Of a stretch of 64,000 bases of DNA, positions 34,288 to 45,069 are shown in pieces; position 1 is the stretch's first letter; every line of letters begins with the position of its first letter. The notes beneath the pieces are model-generated. The model worked only from the letters and a program-made list of their open reading frames with translations, was not told where the DNA came from and did not search any database. A program made the position numbers and the translations under genes. This stretch comes from Oxytricha trifallax. Its lineage: Eukaryota > Ciliophora > Spirotrichea > Sporadotrichida > Oxytrichidae. The stretch covers positions 21,637-85,636 of the forward strand of contig ARYC01001381.1 of NCBI GenBank assembly GCA_000711775.1, written 5' to 3'.

Positions 34288-35227
34288 AAATGTTTAGAAA
34301 GAGAAATAAGCTTGAGTTTTACGATGACACAAAGAGATGTGAGCGCAGATATTGTAACCTAAGTTATGAAATTAAAAATTCCCTAAGCACTCATGTGAAC
34401 TTGAAGCATAAAGTCGAGAATGAACAGACCAAAGCATGGGAGAAGGAGATGAGGTCAAACTGCGTTTTTTTGCAAAAAGCACTTTGACAGAGTGTATAAT
34501 TGTGAACTACATATCAAGATCTGTAAATTTAAACAAAAAGATGCAATAATAATCAAAGAGAAATTATTAAAATAGAAAAGATAGGGCATTTACTAAGGGG
34601 AAGCAATAGTAAAAATTCTAATTTACAAAGATTATCAATTCATTGCAATAAAAAGAAAAGTAAAGATTAAACAAGAAACTTCTTACTGACTCAATCATAT
34701 TCAGTGGAGATATTAAATCTTACTCAAATGACAAGAAATAGCTAATGACTATATGAGAAGATACGGGAAGTTATATGAAGTGGTGATAATGCACCCCGCA
34801 TGGAGACTCAAACAGGAACTACTCTATGACACTATTTTAGATCAATAATTTCTAAATATGCCAATTCACTTAGTACATGAGAGATGAAAACTTACTATAT
34901 GGGTCGCCGATCATAAAAGGGAGCTTGCACAACAATTCATAAAAAAGCATGGTTATGTGGAGGTTGACGAGGGTATGTAATTGAAGATTACGAAGACAAG
35001 AAAACTACACTGCGGTTGGAGTTCTATACTTCCCTCTGCTTCGAAAAGTTCATAATTAATAAAAAAGCAACGTCAAAGACATCATATCCTATCACAGAGC
35101 CGAGAATGTGGCGATAGCTCCTGCTAGAGAGGATTCGAGAAAGCCTGAAGAAGTTTATAGCTTTGTGCAAAAGATGTGCCCAGACTAGTTGAACTTGAAA
35201 GTCTAAGCCAATGATCACAATTTTTGA
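34288..35227 (+). pseudogene. Zinc-finger/MT-A70 methyltransferase-like protein, copy 2
   Basis: ATG 34288 (an in-frame upstream ATG lies at 34215) gives MFRKRNKLEFYDDTKR, then finger 1 C-ERRY-C-x12-H-VNLK-H. Finger 2 is split by an extra T in a T-run near 34465: C-VF then CKKHFDRVYNCELHIKIC. The MT-A70 part follows in shifting frames: NDYMRRYGKLYEVVIMHPAW (HPAW where DPPW is expected), LTIWVADHKRELAQQF, KHGYVEVDEG, KLHCGW, RAENVAIAPAREDSRKPEEV and YSFVQKMCPDQLNLKVQAND. It ends at TGA 35225-35227. The order of blocks is that of the MT-A70 family. The altered catalytic motif and the breaks make activity unlikely. Confidence 0.82.
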
Positions 35228-35389
35228 CCAGAATGGACTTCTTTTTGAAAAGAGCTAACCTAGTTAAATATTGATCATAATATAGTTATTTATTATTGTT
35301 GTTGTTGCTAAAGATGTCAAGCTGATTACTACCAAAAAATATGAATACAGTGCTTGATGATAACAAAAACCTGAAAAAAACATCTTTAA

Positions 35390-35700
35390 AAAAGCGAAAG
35401 AATAAAAAAAAAGAAATCATGTTTCAGTGGTTGGCACGCTGGCTGGTCCAGCCGCAAGGGACATGCCCCCCAGGTATACTCCTGACAAAGGCCGCGCCCA
35501 GGCTGAGACGGGGTCCGAAGAGGCTAGTCAGGACATGGGAAAAGATGACAAGTGACAAGACCCCTAAGAGCACCTTATGAGAGGCACATAGGTCCAAACG
35601 GCCAAAGTCGCTCTCCTGCTGAAGAAGTACCGGACAAAAGACGCAAAAGACCTGCATTTTAGGCAATATATATCACTACAAGCAATAATTATAACCAACT
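35390..35700 (+). other. GC-rich island, coding-like
   Basis: An approximately 250-bp island (35420-35665) of far higher G+C than anything around it. One frame reads VVGTLAGPAARDMPPRYTPD and GSEEASQDMGKDDK before TGA, then KVALLLKKYRTKDAKDL; another reads FQWLARWLVQPQGTCPPG. Composition this different suggests recent arrival or a retroelement ORF. See also 35762-36010. Confidence 0.4.
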
Positions 35701-35761
35701 ATTGCAATATTAGATTTAAATATTAATTTTTAATTATAAACCGAATTAATATTATTCAAAT

Positions 35762-36010
35762 ATGGCAATCGTTACATGGAATTGTTCCACTTTTAGACAA
35801 AATTTTTTCAACTCATACTCTATTATTAAAAACAATAACCAGTATCAATATGTGCAATACAACAACTACTAACACCTCCTTCAACATCAATAACAGTAAT
35901 AAAACTAATCTCTAAACCCTTTGAGTAAGGAACATCAACTTAATACATCAGAAAAATTCTAACTGCCACAAATTTGGTGTAGCTGTAGTTCAAAGTAGAA
36001 GTAGAAATTA
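35762..36010 (+). pseudogene. Possible start of a LINE ORF2 (endonuclease-like N-terminus)
   Basis: ATG 35762 gives MAIVTWNCSTFRQNFF. The pattern IVTWNC is typical of the first strand of AP-like endonucleases that open LINE ORF2 proteins. The frame then becomes Gln/Asn-rich and ends at TGA near 36010, so at most a fragment remains. With the GC-rich island upstream it could be the ORF1/ORF2 junction of a retroelement. Speculative. Confidence 0.3.
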
Positions 36011-36682
36011 CCTAAAGTTTGAGTTTTATTAATAATATATATACGCTCAATAATAATAATAGCAATAAAAACAATAATAATAATTATATATTTAATATTA
36101 GAGATCTTTATTTCTAGTTTTCTAATTCACCTTATCTTAAGTTACCTTAATTGATCATAATTAAAATTAAAAAAAATTATTATTGTTTATCTAATTTTTG
36201 CATTGCTTTTAATTTTGTAAAAATTCATCATGATTAAACCATAAAAGTAAATTACTTTTATTAACAATTCAAAATAAATTATTCAATAAGCAATGTTAGA
36301 GAAATAGAGTAAATTACCCTCTAACTGGAAAATAATTGTTTAATATACTGATGTTATATAACAAAAAGCAACATCTATATATAAAATACTACTAATTGCC
36401 TAATTCAATAATTTCGCTTGACTTAATTGGTTGCATTTTTTTAATTTTTTAATTTAAGTTATAACATTATCATTACTATTTGTTTTAATTATGTATTACT
36501 TTGACAAAAAAATACTCTGGATGAAGTTTATCTATTAATCATTATTAAATAAAACCCATTAATAAGAGAAAATAATAATTTTTACTAATGATTTTGTCGT
36601 TTAAATATATTACCAATCATTAATGATGCATTAATTCACATTCTTAATGTAAAACTGAATAAAAAAAACCAATTCATATCCC

Positions 36683-36735
36683 TCATCATTATCATCATCA
36701 TAATCATCATCATAATCATCACCATTATTACTCAA
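36683..36735. repeat. (ATC)n-type microsatellite
   Basis: Repeated ATC/ATA trinucleotides. Confidence 0.85.
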
Positions 36736-36834
36736 TGAATTTGTTTAATTGTAAAATATAATTTATGATAAAATTATTATAATTAATTTAAAATATTTTA
36801 TCTAACTGATATAAATTTAATGAAATTGAGATAA

Positions 36835-36857
36835 CATATATATATATATATATATAA
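36835..36857. repeat. (TA)n microsatellite
   Basis: Alternating T and A over about 22 bases. Confidence 0.9.
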
Positions 36858-37880
36858 ATGCATTGTTTAGTATTTTTAAATGACTTTAATTATTAAAAAT
36901 AATAACTAAAGGCTCTAAGCCTTAATTATAATCTTCATTACATACAATCTAATTCCATAGATTTATAAATCTTCTCTTGCTATAGATCTCAAATCTCTTT
37001 TACATAGATAAATTTTAAAAGACCACATTAGTTACTAATAAATATAGATTTCTCGATGAAATAACGAAAAACAGACTTGCAATTTTCAAAAGAATTGTCA
37101 AAGTGGTCTTATCATTAGACAATAGACAAATTCAACTACTGTTAACAAATAAAAAACAAAGGTGATACAATAAACTTATTATTTATCAAACGTAAGCGCA
37201 CATTAAATTTTAGAAGTATGTGTCCAATAAGAAAATTGGTCAAAAACCTTTCTGGATTATTTAAAATTATTTACTATAATAAATATTATCATAAATGTAC
37301 TAAATATTAAATAAAAGGAGGCAATTTTAGCTGATGACAACTATGGCAGTAATATGGATAATAATACCCTAAAAATATTTGACCAGAATAATCTAGCATT
37401 ATATTTAAAATATTTTAAAATCAAATCAAAACTATTTACTCTTATTAAAATTCATAAATTCATAGTGTTCTGAGATATCTAACATTAATGCGAATTTATA
37501 TAACAACAATAATTATTTTTTGCAATTTTTTTACTCAACAATTACAAATTAATTTAAAGAGCTAATGCAAAAAGAAATATCTACTCTTTCCAAAGAGCAT
37601 AAGAATTGGTTAAGATTATAAAGTTCGGCAATCTAAGCGCTTGAAAACCGCATAATTACAAACTTATAAAATTACTGAAACTCCGTTTTTATGAGTGAAA
37701 AAGTTGCTGACACTGGAAAATAATTATTTAAAGATTATGTTTGAGTTTTTTTGAGTCATTTCTATATATATAGTTTATTTAGCTTCAAATTTTGCACTTG
37801 TAATCAAGAAAAATTTGAAACAAATTAAAATATACAAAAGTAATATACATGAATATTTAAGCAAGGTATTATATAAAAGC

Positions 37881-38900
37881 TCAATTCTATTACTCTTAAA
37901 GTTGATTGCCAAAGGAAGTCCAACCTTTTCTCACATTGTGTTGCTTGGCATAAATCTCCAAATTGAGTCTATCAGGGCAAATTTTATCCAAAAATCCTTA
38001 AATTTCATCAGGCTTTTAGGAATGCTCCCGAACTGTACTACAATTACATTTTCAGCTATGTGATTAGACACTATGTTGTCAACCTTGCCCTTCTTCGCGA
38101 TTATGGACTTTTCAAAGCAATGAGCAGTGTAGAATTCCCATCCACAGTCAATTTTTCCAGTTTTAATCAACTTCAGCCACATACCTTTATCAAATTCTTC
38201 ATATCTATGTATTTTGATGAACTCTCTCTTCTAATTTAAGACTCATATAATTAGAATTCATCTATTCTATATAAGATTGATTGGCAATTCTAATAACTGC
38301 TCATCTGAAACAATAGGGTAAGGCAAATCTTGCTTAATTCTCCAAGTAGGGTTTATCATCACAACTTTATATAGTCCTCCGTATCGTTTCAGATAATCTT
38401 GAGCAATGGCCTCCCATATTTTTAGGTCTCTAACGTCACCTCTAAAAACCACTGGATTCATAAGCATTCTCTGAGTGAGAACCTTTATCTTTCTTTTTAT
38501 TGCTATCTCAGCTCATAATTTTTATAGATTCTGATTTTTACTATTGATGCTCCCTTGTATATCACATTTTTCCTCTATTGTTTTATTTGATATGCGATTA
38601 GGTTAGTAGATTATGGCTTTTCCTTGCAAGTATTGATATGCCGAGTACAGTTGTAGCTCCTGTCTAAATATTTTTATTAGTAAAAGCATGTAGTTTTCAT
38701 TTGTTTCTCCCATTATCTTGATTGCTTATGCTTTTCTTGATGCTTTGTATATCTGTGAGTTCTAATGGAACTGGAATTCTCGAAGATTTTATCGTAATAG
38801 TTACATTCAATTCCCACTGTTTCGTCTATGACTGGCAACTTGTTTCTCTTTTCTAACAACGTATATTGAAGTAAACTAAGTTTATCAAGAATCTTAATAT
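37881..38900 (-). pseudogene. Zinc-finger/MT-A70 methyltransferase-like protein, copy 3
   Basis: Leftward: LEKRNKLPVIDETVGIEC opens finger 1 (C-NY-Y-x12-H-RYTK-H; the second Cys is Tyr). Finger 2 is C-FY-Q-x12-H-INT-C (second Cys is Gln). The MT-A70 domain reads YLKRYGGLYKVVMINPTW (NPTW for DPPW), DLPYPIVSDEQLLELPINLI (typical of the family, compare LPY.T.SD.EL..LPI), KIDCGWEFYTAHCFEKSIIA, AENVIVVQFGS, PDEIQGFLDKICPDRLNLEI, and ends YAKQHNVRKGWTSFGNQ before TGA 37881-37883. Frame changes at about 38500, 38265 and 38020. No ATG at the N-terminus. The altered Cys residues and motif suggest an inactive relic. Confidence 0.85.
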
Positions 38901-39014
38901 TTAAAAATGAGCAATTTATAACCTATTTCACAAAAAAGAAATGAGCAAAATGTTCCCTTTTTTGAAATGGTTTAATATATAAAAATACTTGCTTTATTAT
39001 TTTACTTACACAAG

Positions 39015-40013
39015 TATTAATCTAGTATAATCAAAATGGGGAAACAGTTAAAAACTAATCAAAAAAGAGTTCAAATATAAATATGATCTTAACTAATTAT
39101 ATCTACTTAAATCAAACTGTAGCTTTTTTGAAAAAAGATTAAGTGCTTATTTATTTTATTTTTAATTAATTAGTTAACTATGTGAAATGGAATTTTTGTT
39201 TTTTTCAACTTTTCTGATTCGTTTGTATTTTAGGGCATGTTTTGTAAGTTAGGCATTGGTATTCATTGTTGCAACTTTTCTTGTGTTTTTTTTGTCGAAA
39301 GATTTTAGATATCTTCAGGATATCTTCCTAAGAAAAAATAAAAAAATAAATTTTACAGTAGTAATAGCAGTAACAGCAACAATAACAACAATAATAGCAG
39401 TAGAATTAATAACAATAGTAATAAAATCACCAATAATTATTGAGCTGGGATTTTTCCCAAAAAATCCAATTTTATTAAACTTCTCATTTTTGATTGCTTT
39501 AGATGAAGATGAAGAAAATAGTGATGATGACTAAATACAGTAATAATCTGTGATTTCTAAATTTTTGAAATTCTTTAGAATTTCAGTAGCTCAATAATTA
39601 TTGGTGATTTTATTACTATTGTTATTAATTCTACTGCTATTGCTATTGTTGCTGTTACTGCTATTACTACTGTAAAATTTATTTTTTTATTTTTTCTTAG
39701 GAAGATATCCTGAAGATATCTAAAATCTTTCGACAAAAAAAACACAAGAAAAGTTGCAACAATGAATACCAATGCCTAACTTACAAAACATGCCCTAAAA
39801 TACAAACGAATCAGAAAAGTTGAAAAAAACAAAAATTCCATTTCACATAGTTAACTAATTAATTAAAAATAAAATAAATAAGCACTTAATCTTTTTTCAA
39901 AAAAGCTACAGTTTGATTTAAGTAGATATAATTAGTTAAGATCATATTTATATTTGAACTCTTTTTTGATTAGTTTTTAACTGTTTCCCCATTTTGATTA
40001 TACTAGATTAATA
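39015..40013. mobile_element. 1-kb foldback element inside element III
   Basis: Arms of about 435 bp (39015-39451 and 39589-40013) are near-identical inverted copies starting TATTAATCTAGTATAATC, around a 137-bp unique centre. Both arms include TCAGGATATCTTCCTAAG and an AATAGCAGTAACAGC-type trinucleotide stretch. It has no gene; the hydrophobic frames on both strands are mirror images of the same arm. The high arm identity suggests recent formation or gene conversion. Confidence 0.85.
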
Positions 40014-40019
40014 TTGCTA

Positions 40020-41450
40020 TACCAACATATTCATCTTTTCTTAAGGCAAAACTAATAATTTTATAATATTTAATATACATACTTTTCAATTAAAATACTT
40101 TATCATCTTCATTATTGATAAAATACGAAACAAGAAAAAACAATACATTTTAAAACAAAAATAGCAATTAATTAAATAAATGTAAATTAAATTACAACTT
40201 AATTTTATAAAATAAGCAAAAAATGATATTTTTACTAAACACTATTATATGTTGTATTAGATGGCTTATTTATTGGTTTTTTTTGTTTTTTGTAGATAAA
40301 TTTTGATGAATACTTGCATAGTTCCAATACAAATATATTAATGTAGTAGTAAATTATGAGTTTTATAGTATATTCTAAATAAATTCTCTATACTACTTTA
40401 ATCCTATTAAATTAGAGCAGCGCTGATTCTAAATTCTATTTTGAAATTAGTATGAATAACTTTAGTTTTTATATTCTAGAGCTTATATTCAGATGTATAT
40501 TGTATTAAAAAAGTAAAATTAATGATACTTATATACTTACTTAATAAGTTTTTGAGGTAAATTTCAACTTAGATTTAAGAGGTTTGAGAGATTCATTTTT
40601 ATGTTTCCTTCATTTTAAGTATTTATAAGAAATATATAATTTTATTACGTTATTTAATTGTTAATCACAAAAATTTAAATTCAAAAATTCATGATCAATA
40701 TTAAAAGTTTATAATGATTAAATAATCATTATCTGTTTAATGTTTGATAGGAACCTTGTCAATCAATTATAAAAATAATTAAGATATGGTTTTAAAACCC
40801 CTCTATTTAAATGATCTTAAAAAAATGCCGTTAAGCAACTCATAAATTTAATTAAGTGAAATAATATCAGCAATTATATTATAATAAAGAGATGCTTACA
40901 GTTAGTTTTAAAGTCAAGATTCATTTTTATTACTTTATCAAAGTATTAGTATTATTCATATAATTTTAAATATTTTATTTTCTTTCGATTAGTTATGCCT
41001 GAGTTTTAATATTTACTAAATTTCATTTTTATTATTTTAAACTTTATTCAAACTTCAGGACCTTTAGCATGTAAGCATCAAAATATAAAAAAAGTGGGGA
41101 TTAATAATTTTTTATATATTATAATTCAACTCACTTGTAATATTTCATGTTTCATACATATATAATTAAATATTATAAAAAATTCTGTTATAATTTATAT
41201 AAATTTGTTGCCCAAGTTTTAAATGAACTTTATTTTATAAGATCAAATGATGACAATATAATTATTCAACCTTATAAATCAAAATGTTATTAATTAGACT
41301 ATTTAGTATTTCTGATCAGTACATTATTTACTATAAATTATAGAATTTTAACCTTAGATCAATTAATCTGCTGATGATTCAAAAATTTGAAATCAGAAAT
41401 GCTTATTTCAATTTATAATTATATTAATCAATTATTAAAATTAATTTTAG
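40020..41450. other. AT-rich spacer of element III
   Basis: No gene recognised; corresponds in position to 33270-34210 of element II. Confidence 0.45.
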
Positions 41451-41451
41451 G

Positions 41452-42211
41452 ATGGATGTCAGTTAAGTCAGGCCACAAGACTATAGGAAATTTCAGTAAG
41501 AATTCAGATATAAGTATGACTGGAAAAAATTTCTGCGATACAATAGTAACTACGTTAAGACACTAAATCTTTATTTTAGAGGGGTACTACCTGCCTCAAG
41601 ATAATATGATAACAATGCGATTTATATAAGACTTCTTGGCTGGGACAAGGATCTGCTTAAGAGCGCCGATATTCAGGCTTTCAATGTGCCTTACTACGAT
41701 GAGCTCTAAGTAAAGCAAATTTTCGAGGAGATAAAGGAAGATCCACAGATAATGTGATTCATGAACTATTATGAAGATTATCGAGTAATTTCTGACAGAA
41801 AATATATATATATGGTGTTCTAGGCACTCTATGGCCGAAGTATGTCAGTGAACTTATAAACATGCCAATAGAATTAAAAGTATCAAAGATACTGAAGAAG
41901 ATAAGCTAGTTTGAATCTATATCAAGGAAGTCATTTATAAAATGCTATAGAGCGACCCTTTTTTCAATAGTAGGTAAATGGACTTTTCATATCTTATAGA
42001 AACAAAGAGCAAAGCCTTGTAACTTCTGAAATACAAATCAAAGCCCAGAATTTAAAGGAGTCAAAGATAGCACCATGAAATATCGAATACCTTTGAGAAG
42101 TTCAAGAAATCCGCATAGGGTCATGGACCAGAGGACATAATGAGGGAATAAGTGGAGGAAATAAGAAACGGTTGGAGCGAACGTCGCCCAGGGGATGTGA
42201 AATTGGATTGA
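41452..42211 (+). pseudogene. Element III 22-kD-like protein
   Basis: From ATG 41452: MDVSQVRPQDYRKFQQEFRY, FRGVLPASRQ, SADIQAFNVPYYDELQVKQI, then TGA before FMNYYEDYRVISDRK. After a frame change come YGVLGTLWPKYVSELINMP and, in the end frame, HHEISNTFEKFKKSAQGHGP, to TGA 42209-42211. It matches element II along its length and TBE 22-kD at the FR.K.D, NVPY..EL and VLGTL blocks. Convergent with the transposase, 31 bp apart. TTTTAG just before the ATG could be an intron end. Confidence 0.8.
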
Positions 42212-42242
42212 AGTTGACTAGCTATCATTTAATTAAAAAGTC

Positions 42243-43392
42243 TCAGCAATGTTCATGATTGCGCTATAAGTAATGTTTCATTAGTTTTAAATGCCTTTGT
42301 ATAACTTTCTAAATTTTGTGTCTGTCCACACACTCTATCACTCTTTTAATTTATCCACTATGCTATACTTAAGTAAAACTAAAGTTTTTGTATACAAGTT
42401 AGGTATTGTAGTAATGCTTGATTAAAGAAAAGATCTCTTCTATGCAATGATAATCGGAGCTTTAAGGGGCATTGAAGATAAATTACCATTCATAGCCTCT
42501 AATTTGGCTTTGTACAGTTTTAGAGTGATGTACGCGTAAATTGTCCCAAAATACAACGACACTTTCTGTAGAGTTTCTTGGATGAAGATACTCGAGAAAG
42601 GCTTAACAATCATTAGCATTAAATGACAGTGGGTTTATCATATACTCTTCCAGACCTCCACCCCAGCAAATGCCGATTATAGCCGCAAAGGTTTTAAAAG
42701 TGATCACCTATTTGTTTATCAGTCAGTTATTGTATGGAAATGCCCATGATTTTATGTTTGTTTGGAATGGCTTGAATATGATCTCGTCTAAGTAAATTAT
42801 CTTTAAGAGTTATTATGCGCTAAATATAATTTTTTAAGCATGCCACTCATTGTATTATAAGTCTTTGCAAGTAAATGGGAGTCACTTTCATTTTAGTTTT
42901 TATCATCTTGTATTTTATTTTGTGTTTTTGTAGAGACCTCTAAGTTGAGAGTCCGTTGAGTTGTATTCGGGACAGTGCCTATGTGGCTAGATAGTTATGA
43001 TCAAAGAGATAGGCCTTCTAATTTTCGAGCGTTAAAGGTGAAACAACATACTAGAAGAATCCCTCCGATAAATTATTATATCTTCTCTCCTTTGTTATTG
43101 TCTTTGGAATATCTCTTTGTAATATCTATATGAATAATTTTCTTACTATGTAAACAGGAACACCTAAGATGAGAGATACTTATTGGTAACTTGCCATAGC
43201 ATTGTTGTATAAAGTGGGAGTCTGATCACCATACCTGAGTTAAAATCCATATTTTAATAGCCTGTTTTGAAGTTTGACTTTTAAACCTTCCATTAATTTA
43301 AATGATGTATAGTTATATTTCTCAAGAATTAATTTAGTTTATTTCAAAAAAATCTTGAATGCTCTATTTCTCAAATAATCATATCTGTCCAT
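42243..43392 (-). pseudogene. Element III DDE transposase
   Basis: ATG 43392 (MDRYDYLRNRAFKIF) or the in-frame ATG 43293 (MEGLKVKLQNRLLKYG). Catalytic blocks: IIYLDEIIFKPFQTNIKSW, SVVVFWDNLRVHHSKTV and NAPQSSDYHCIEEIFSLIKH, so all three acidic residues are kept (D, D, E). Breaks: a frameshift near 42850, just before the first block, and a TGA after FPYNN where element II has Cys. Ends at TGA 42243-42245. Confidence 0.87.
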
Positions 43393-43982
43393 ATGTTCAT
43401 CAAAGATTTTGTCGTTTCTATTATTGTTTAAATAAATATATTGATTTTATCAGGCATTAAAAAAATAAAACAAAGCAAAGAGTGAAATTATATAAATTTT
43501 GTATTGCTTTGGTATGCCTTAAAAATTTATAAGAATTATCTTAATATTTTATTTATGCATAACAATAATAATAAATAGTAATTGATTTATAAGTGTTTAT
43601 TTTTTTTTAGATTATCTGATTATTATATAAAAATGTTTAGCAACTTCAGGTAAAATTTTATCTAAGAACTTTACCTTTTGATTTCCTTGGTCTAAGCAGG
43701 ATTCCATTTAATCTACATAAATAAAAGAGTATAAGAGATTCTAATATAAATAATTGGCCAATATAAACTTTTTTAAGTATTGAAGATAATTTTTTATTAA
43801 TTGGCTTGATTTTAGTGAATTTTTAATAGAAATATATTAATTAATTATATGATGATATCTTTCTATATTAACATTTTGGAAAAATTAAACATGTTAAAAT
43901 TTCTATATTTATTAAATTTATGTTTATTTAATGGAATCCTACTTTATCTAAGGAAATTGAAGATTATGGTCTTTAATATAAA

Positions 43983-44210
43983 ATGGTAAAACTTTAAGCT
44001 AAAATGTTAAAATGCATAAGAACTTGGAAGCAGCCACATCTGAAACAAGAAAGAAATTCCATGCAAGGATTCACAAAAAACTTGACAAAATAAAATTTAT
44101 ATTATAATGAAGAGTAAATTAACGCTTTAGTTAGTAACTTCTTATCTCAATTACGAAAAAATAAATAATTTAATTTTAAATTTCAATATTGCTTCGTGCA
44201 TTCTACCTTA
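43983..44210 (+). CDS. Hypothetical small protein
   Basis: ATG 43983 gives MVKLQAKMLKCIRTWKQPHL, then KQERNSMQGFTKNLTKQNLY and NALVSNFLSQLRKNKQ, to a TGA. The phrase TWKQPHL resembles L-TGA-KQPHL in the relic at 47225. No domain known. Confidence 0.35.
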
Positions 44211-44974
44211 TGAAGTTCTAAGAATAAATTAAAAATAAATGATAAGATAAGGGATATTTATAAATTTAATTAATACAAAATAAACGTATAATAATATAAA
44301 ATTCTGACGGATTATTAAAGTCATGGATATATAAATTTTATTATTTAGAAAAATTAATGATATTTAGTAATATTTAAATTTAAAACTTTTTATTTTTATT
44401 TAAATTAAAAAGAAACAAAAAACTAAATATCAATGGGTGATTATTTCAAGTAGAACTAGAGATAGTGGAGTAAACTCTTGTTATGCTTGATCATCTAATT
44501 GTATTAACTAGGTTAGTTTATTTTGAAATTATTGTCATACAGTAAAGAGTGGTAGTTTCACAAAGCAATTTTGTTTTATATAATAACATGGATGATTTAC
44601 TTTTTAGCAACTTTAAATAGGATTTTTTATTTCCAAGATTTAAGAAATGAAGCAATTTTCACAGTAATCTTTTAGTTTATAGTTCATATTTTTATTAAAG
44701 AAATTAACTTCAGTTTAATCTACCTAACAATTATGTAATGAAACTTTTACATTCAGTCATATTTTATTTATAGTTGATAATCAACGCTATATAAAATCTC
44801 TCAATAGTAAAAGTAATGCTGAATATCCAAAGTCAAATTTAATATAAATATTAATTTTTATTTGAAATTACATATAAATTAGAATGAGTTAAATATATCA
44901 AAGATAAGTAACCGTTAGAATAGGAGATTGTTTAAATTAATATTTATTTATTATTAATTCTCTTAATAAAACAC

Positions 44975-45008
44975 TATACTACTACTACTACTACTATTAC
45001 AGGGGGGG
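44975..45008. repeat. (CTA)n microsatellite followed by G8
   Basis: ACT repeats, then an ATTACA spacer and eight Gs. Confidence 0.9.
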
Positions 45009-45069
45009 GAGAATGAAATTGAAAAGCGACCTAAAAATTTGATTAAAACTATTTGCTATTAAATATTAT

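Larger units (their letters stand above)
31451..35227 (+). mobile_element. Telomere-less TBE-like element II
   Basis: Gene order: DDE transposase (plus), 22-kD-like (minus, convergent), about 1 kb of spacer, zinc-finger/MT-A70 gene (plus). This is the TBE layout with a methyltransferase-type third gene. Element III is its mirror image. No terminal repeats or C4A4 blocks were found, so the limits given are those of the genes. Confidence 0.8.
37881..43392 (-). mobile_element. Telomere-less TBE-like element III
   Basis: Gene order from the left: zinc-finger/MT-A70 (minus), spacer with a 1-kb foldback insertion, 22-kD-like (plus), DDE transposase (minus). It is exactly the reverse complement layout of element II, with similar proteins. 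No C4A4 ends or terminal repeats found; the limits are those of the genes. Confidence 0.8.

Noticed and set aside
39256..39772. Two similar hydrophobic ORFs on opposite strands
   Set aside because: They are the same foldback arm read from both sides, not a gene pair.
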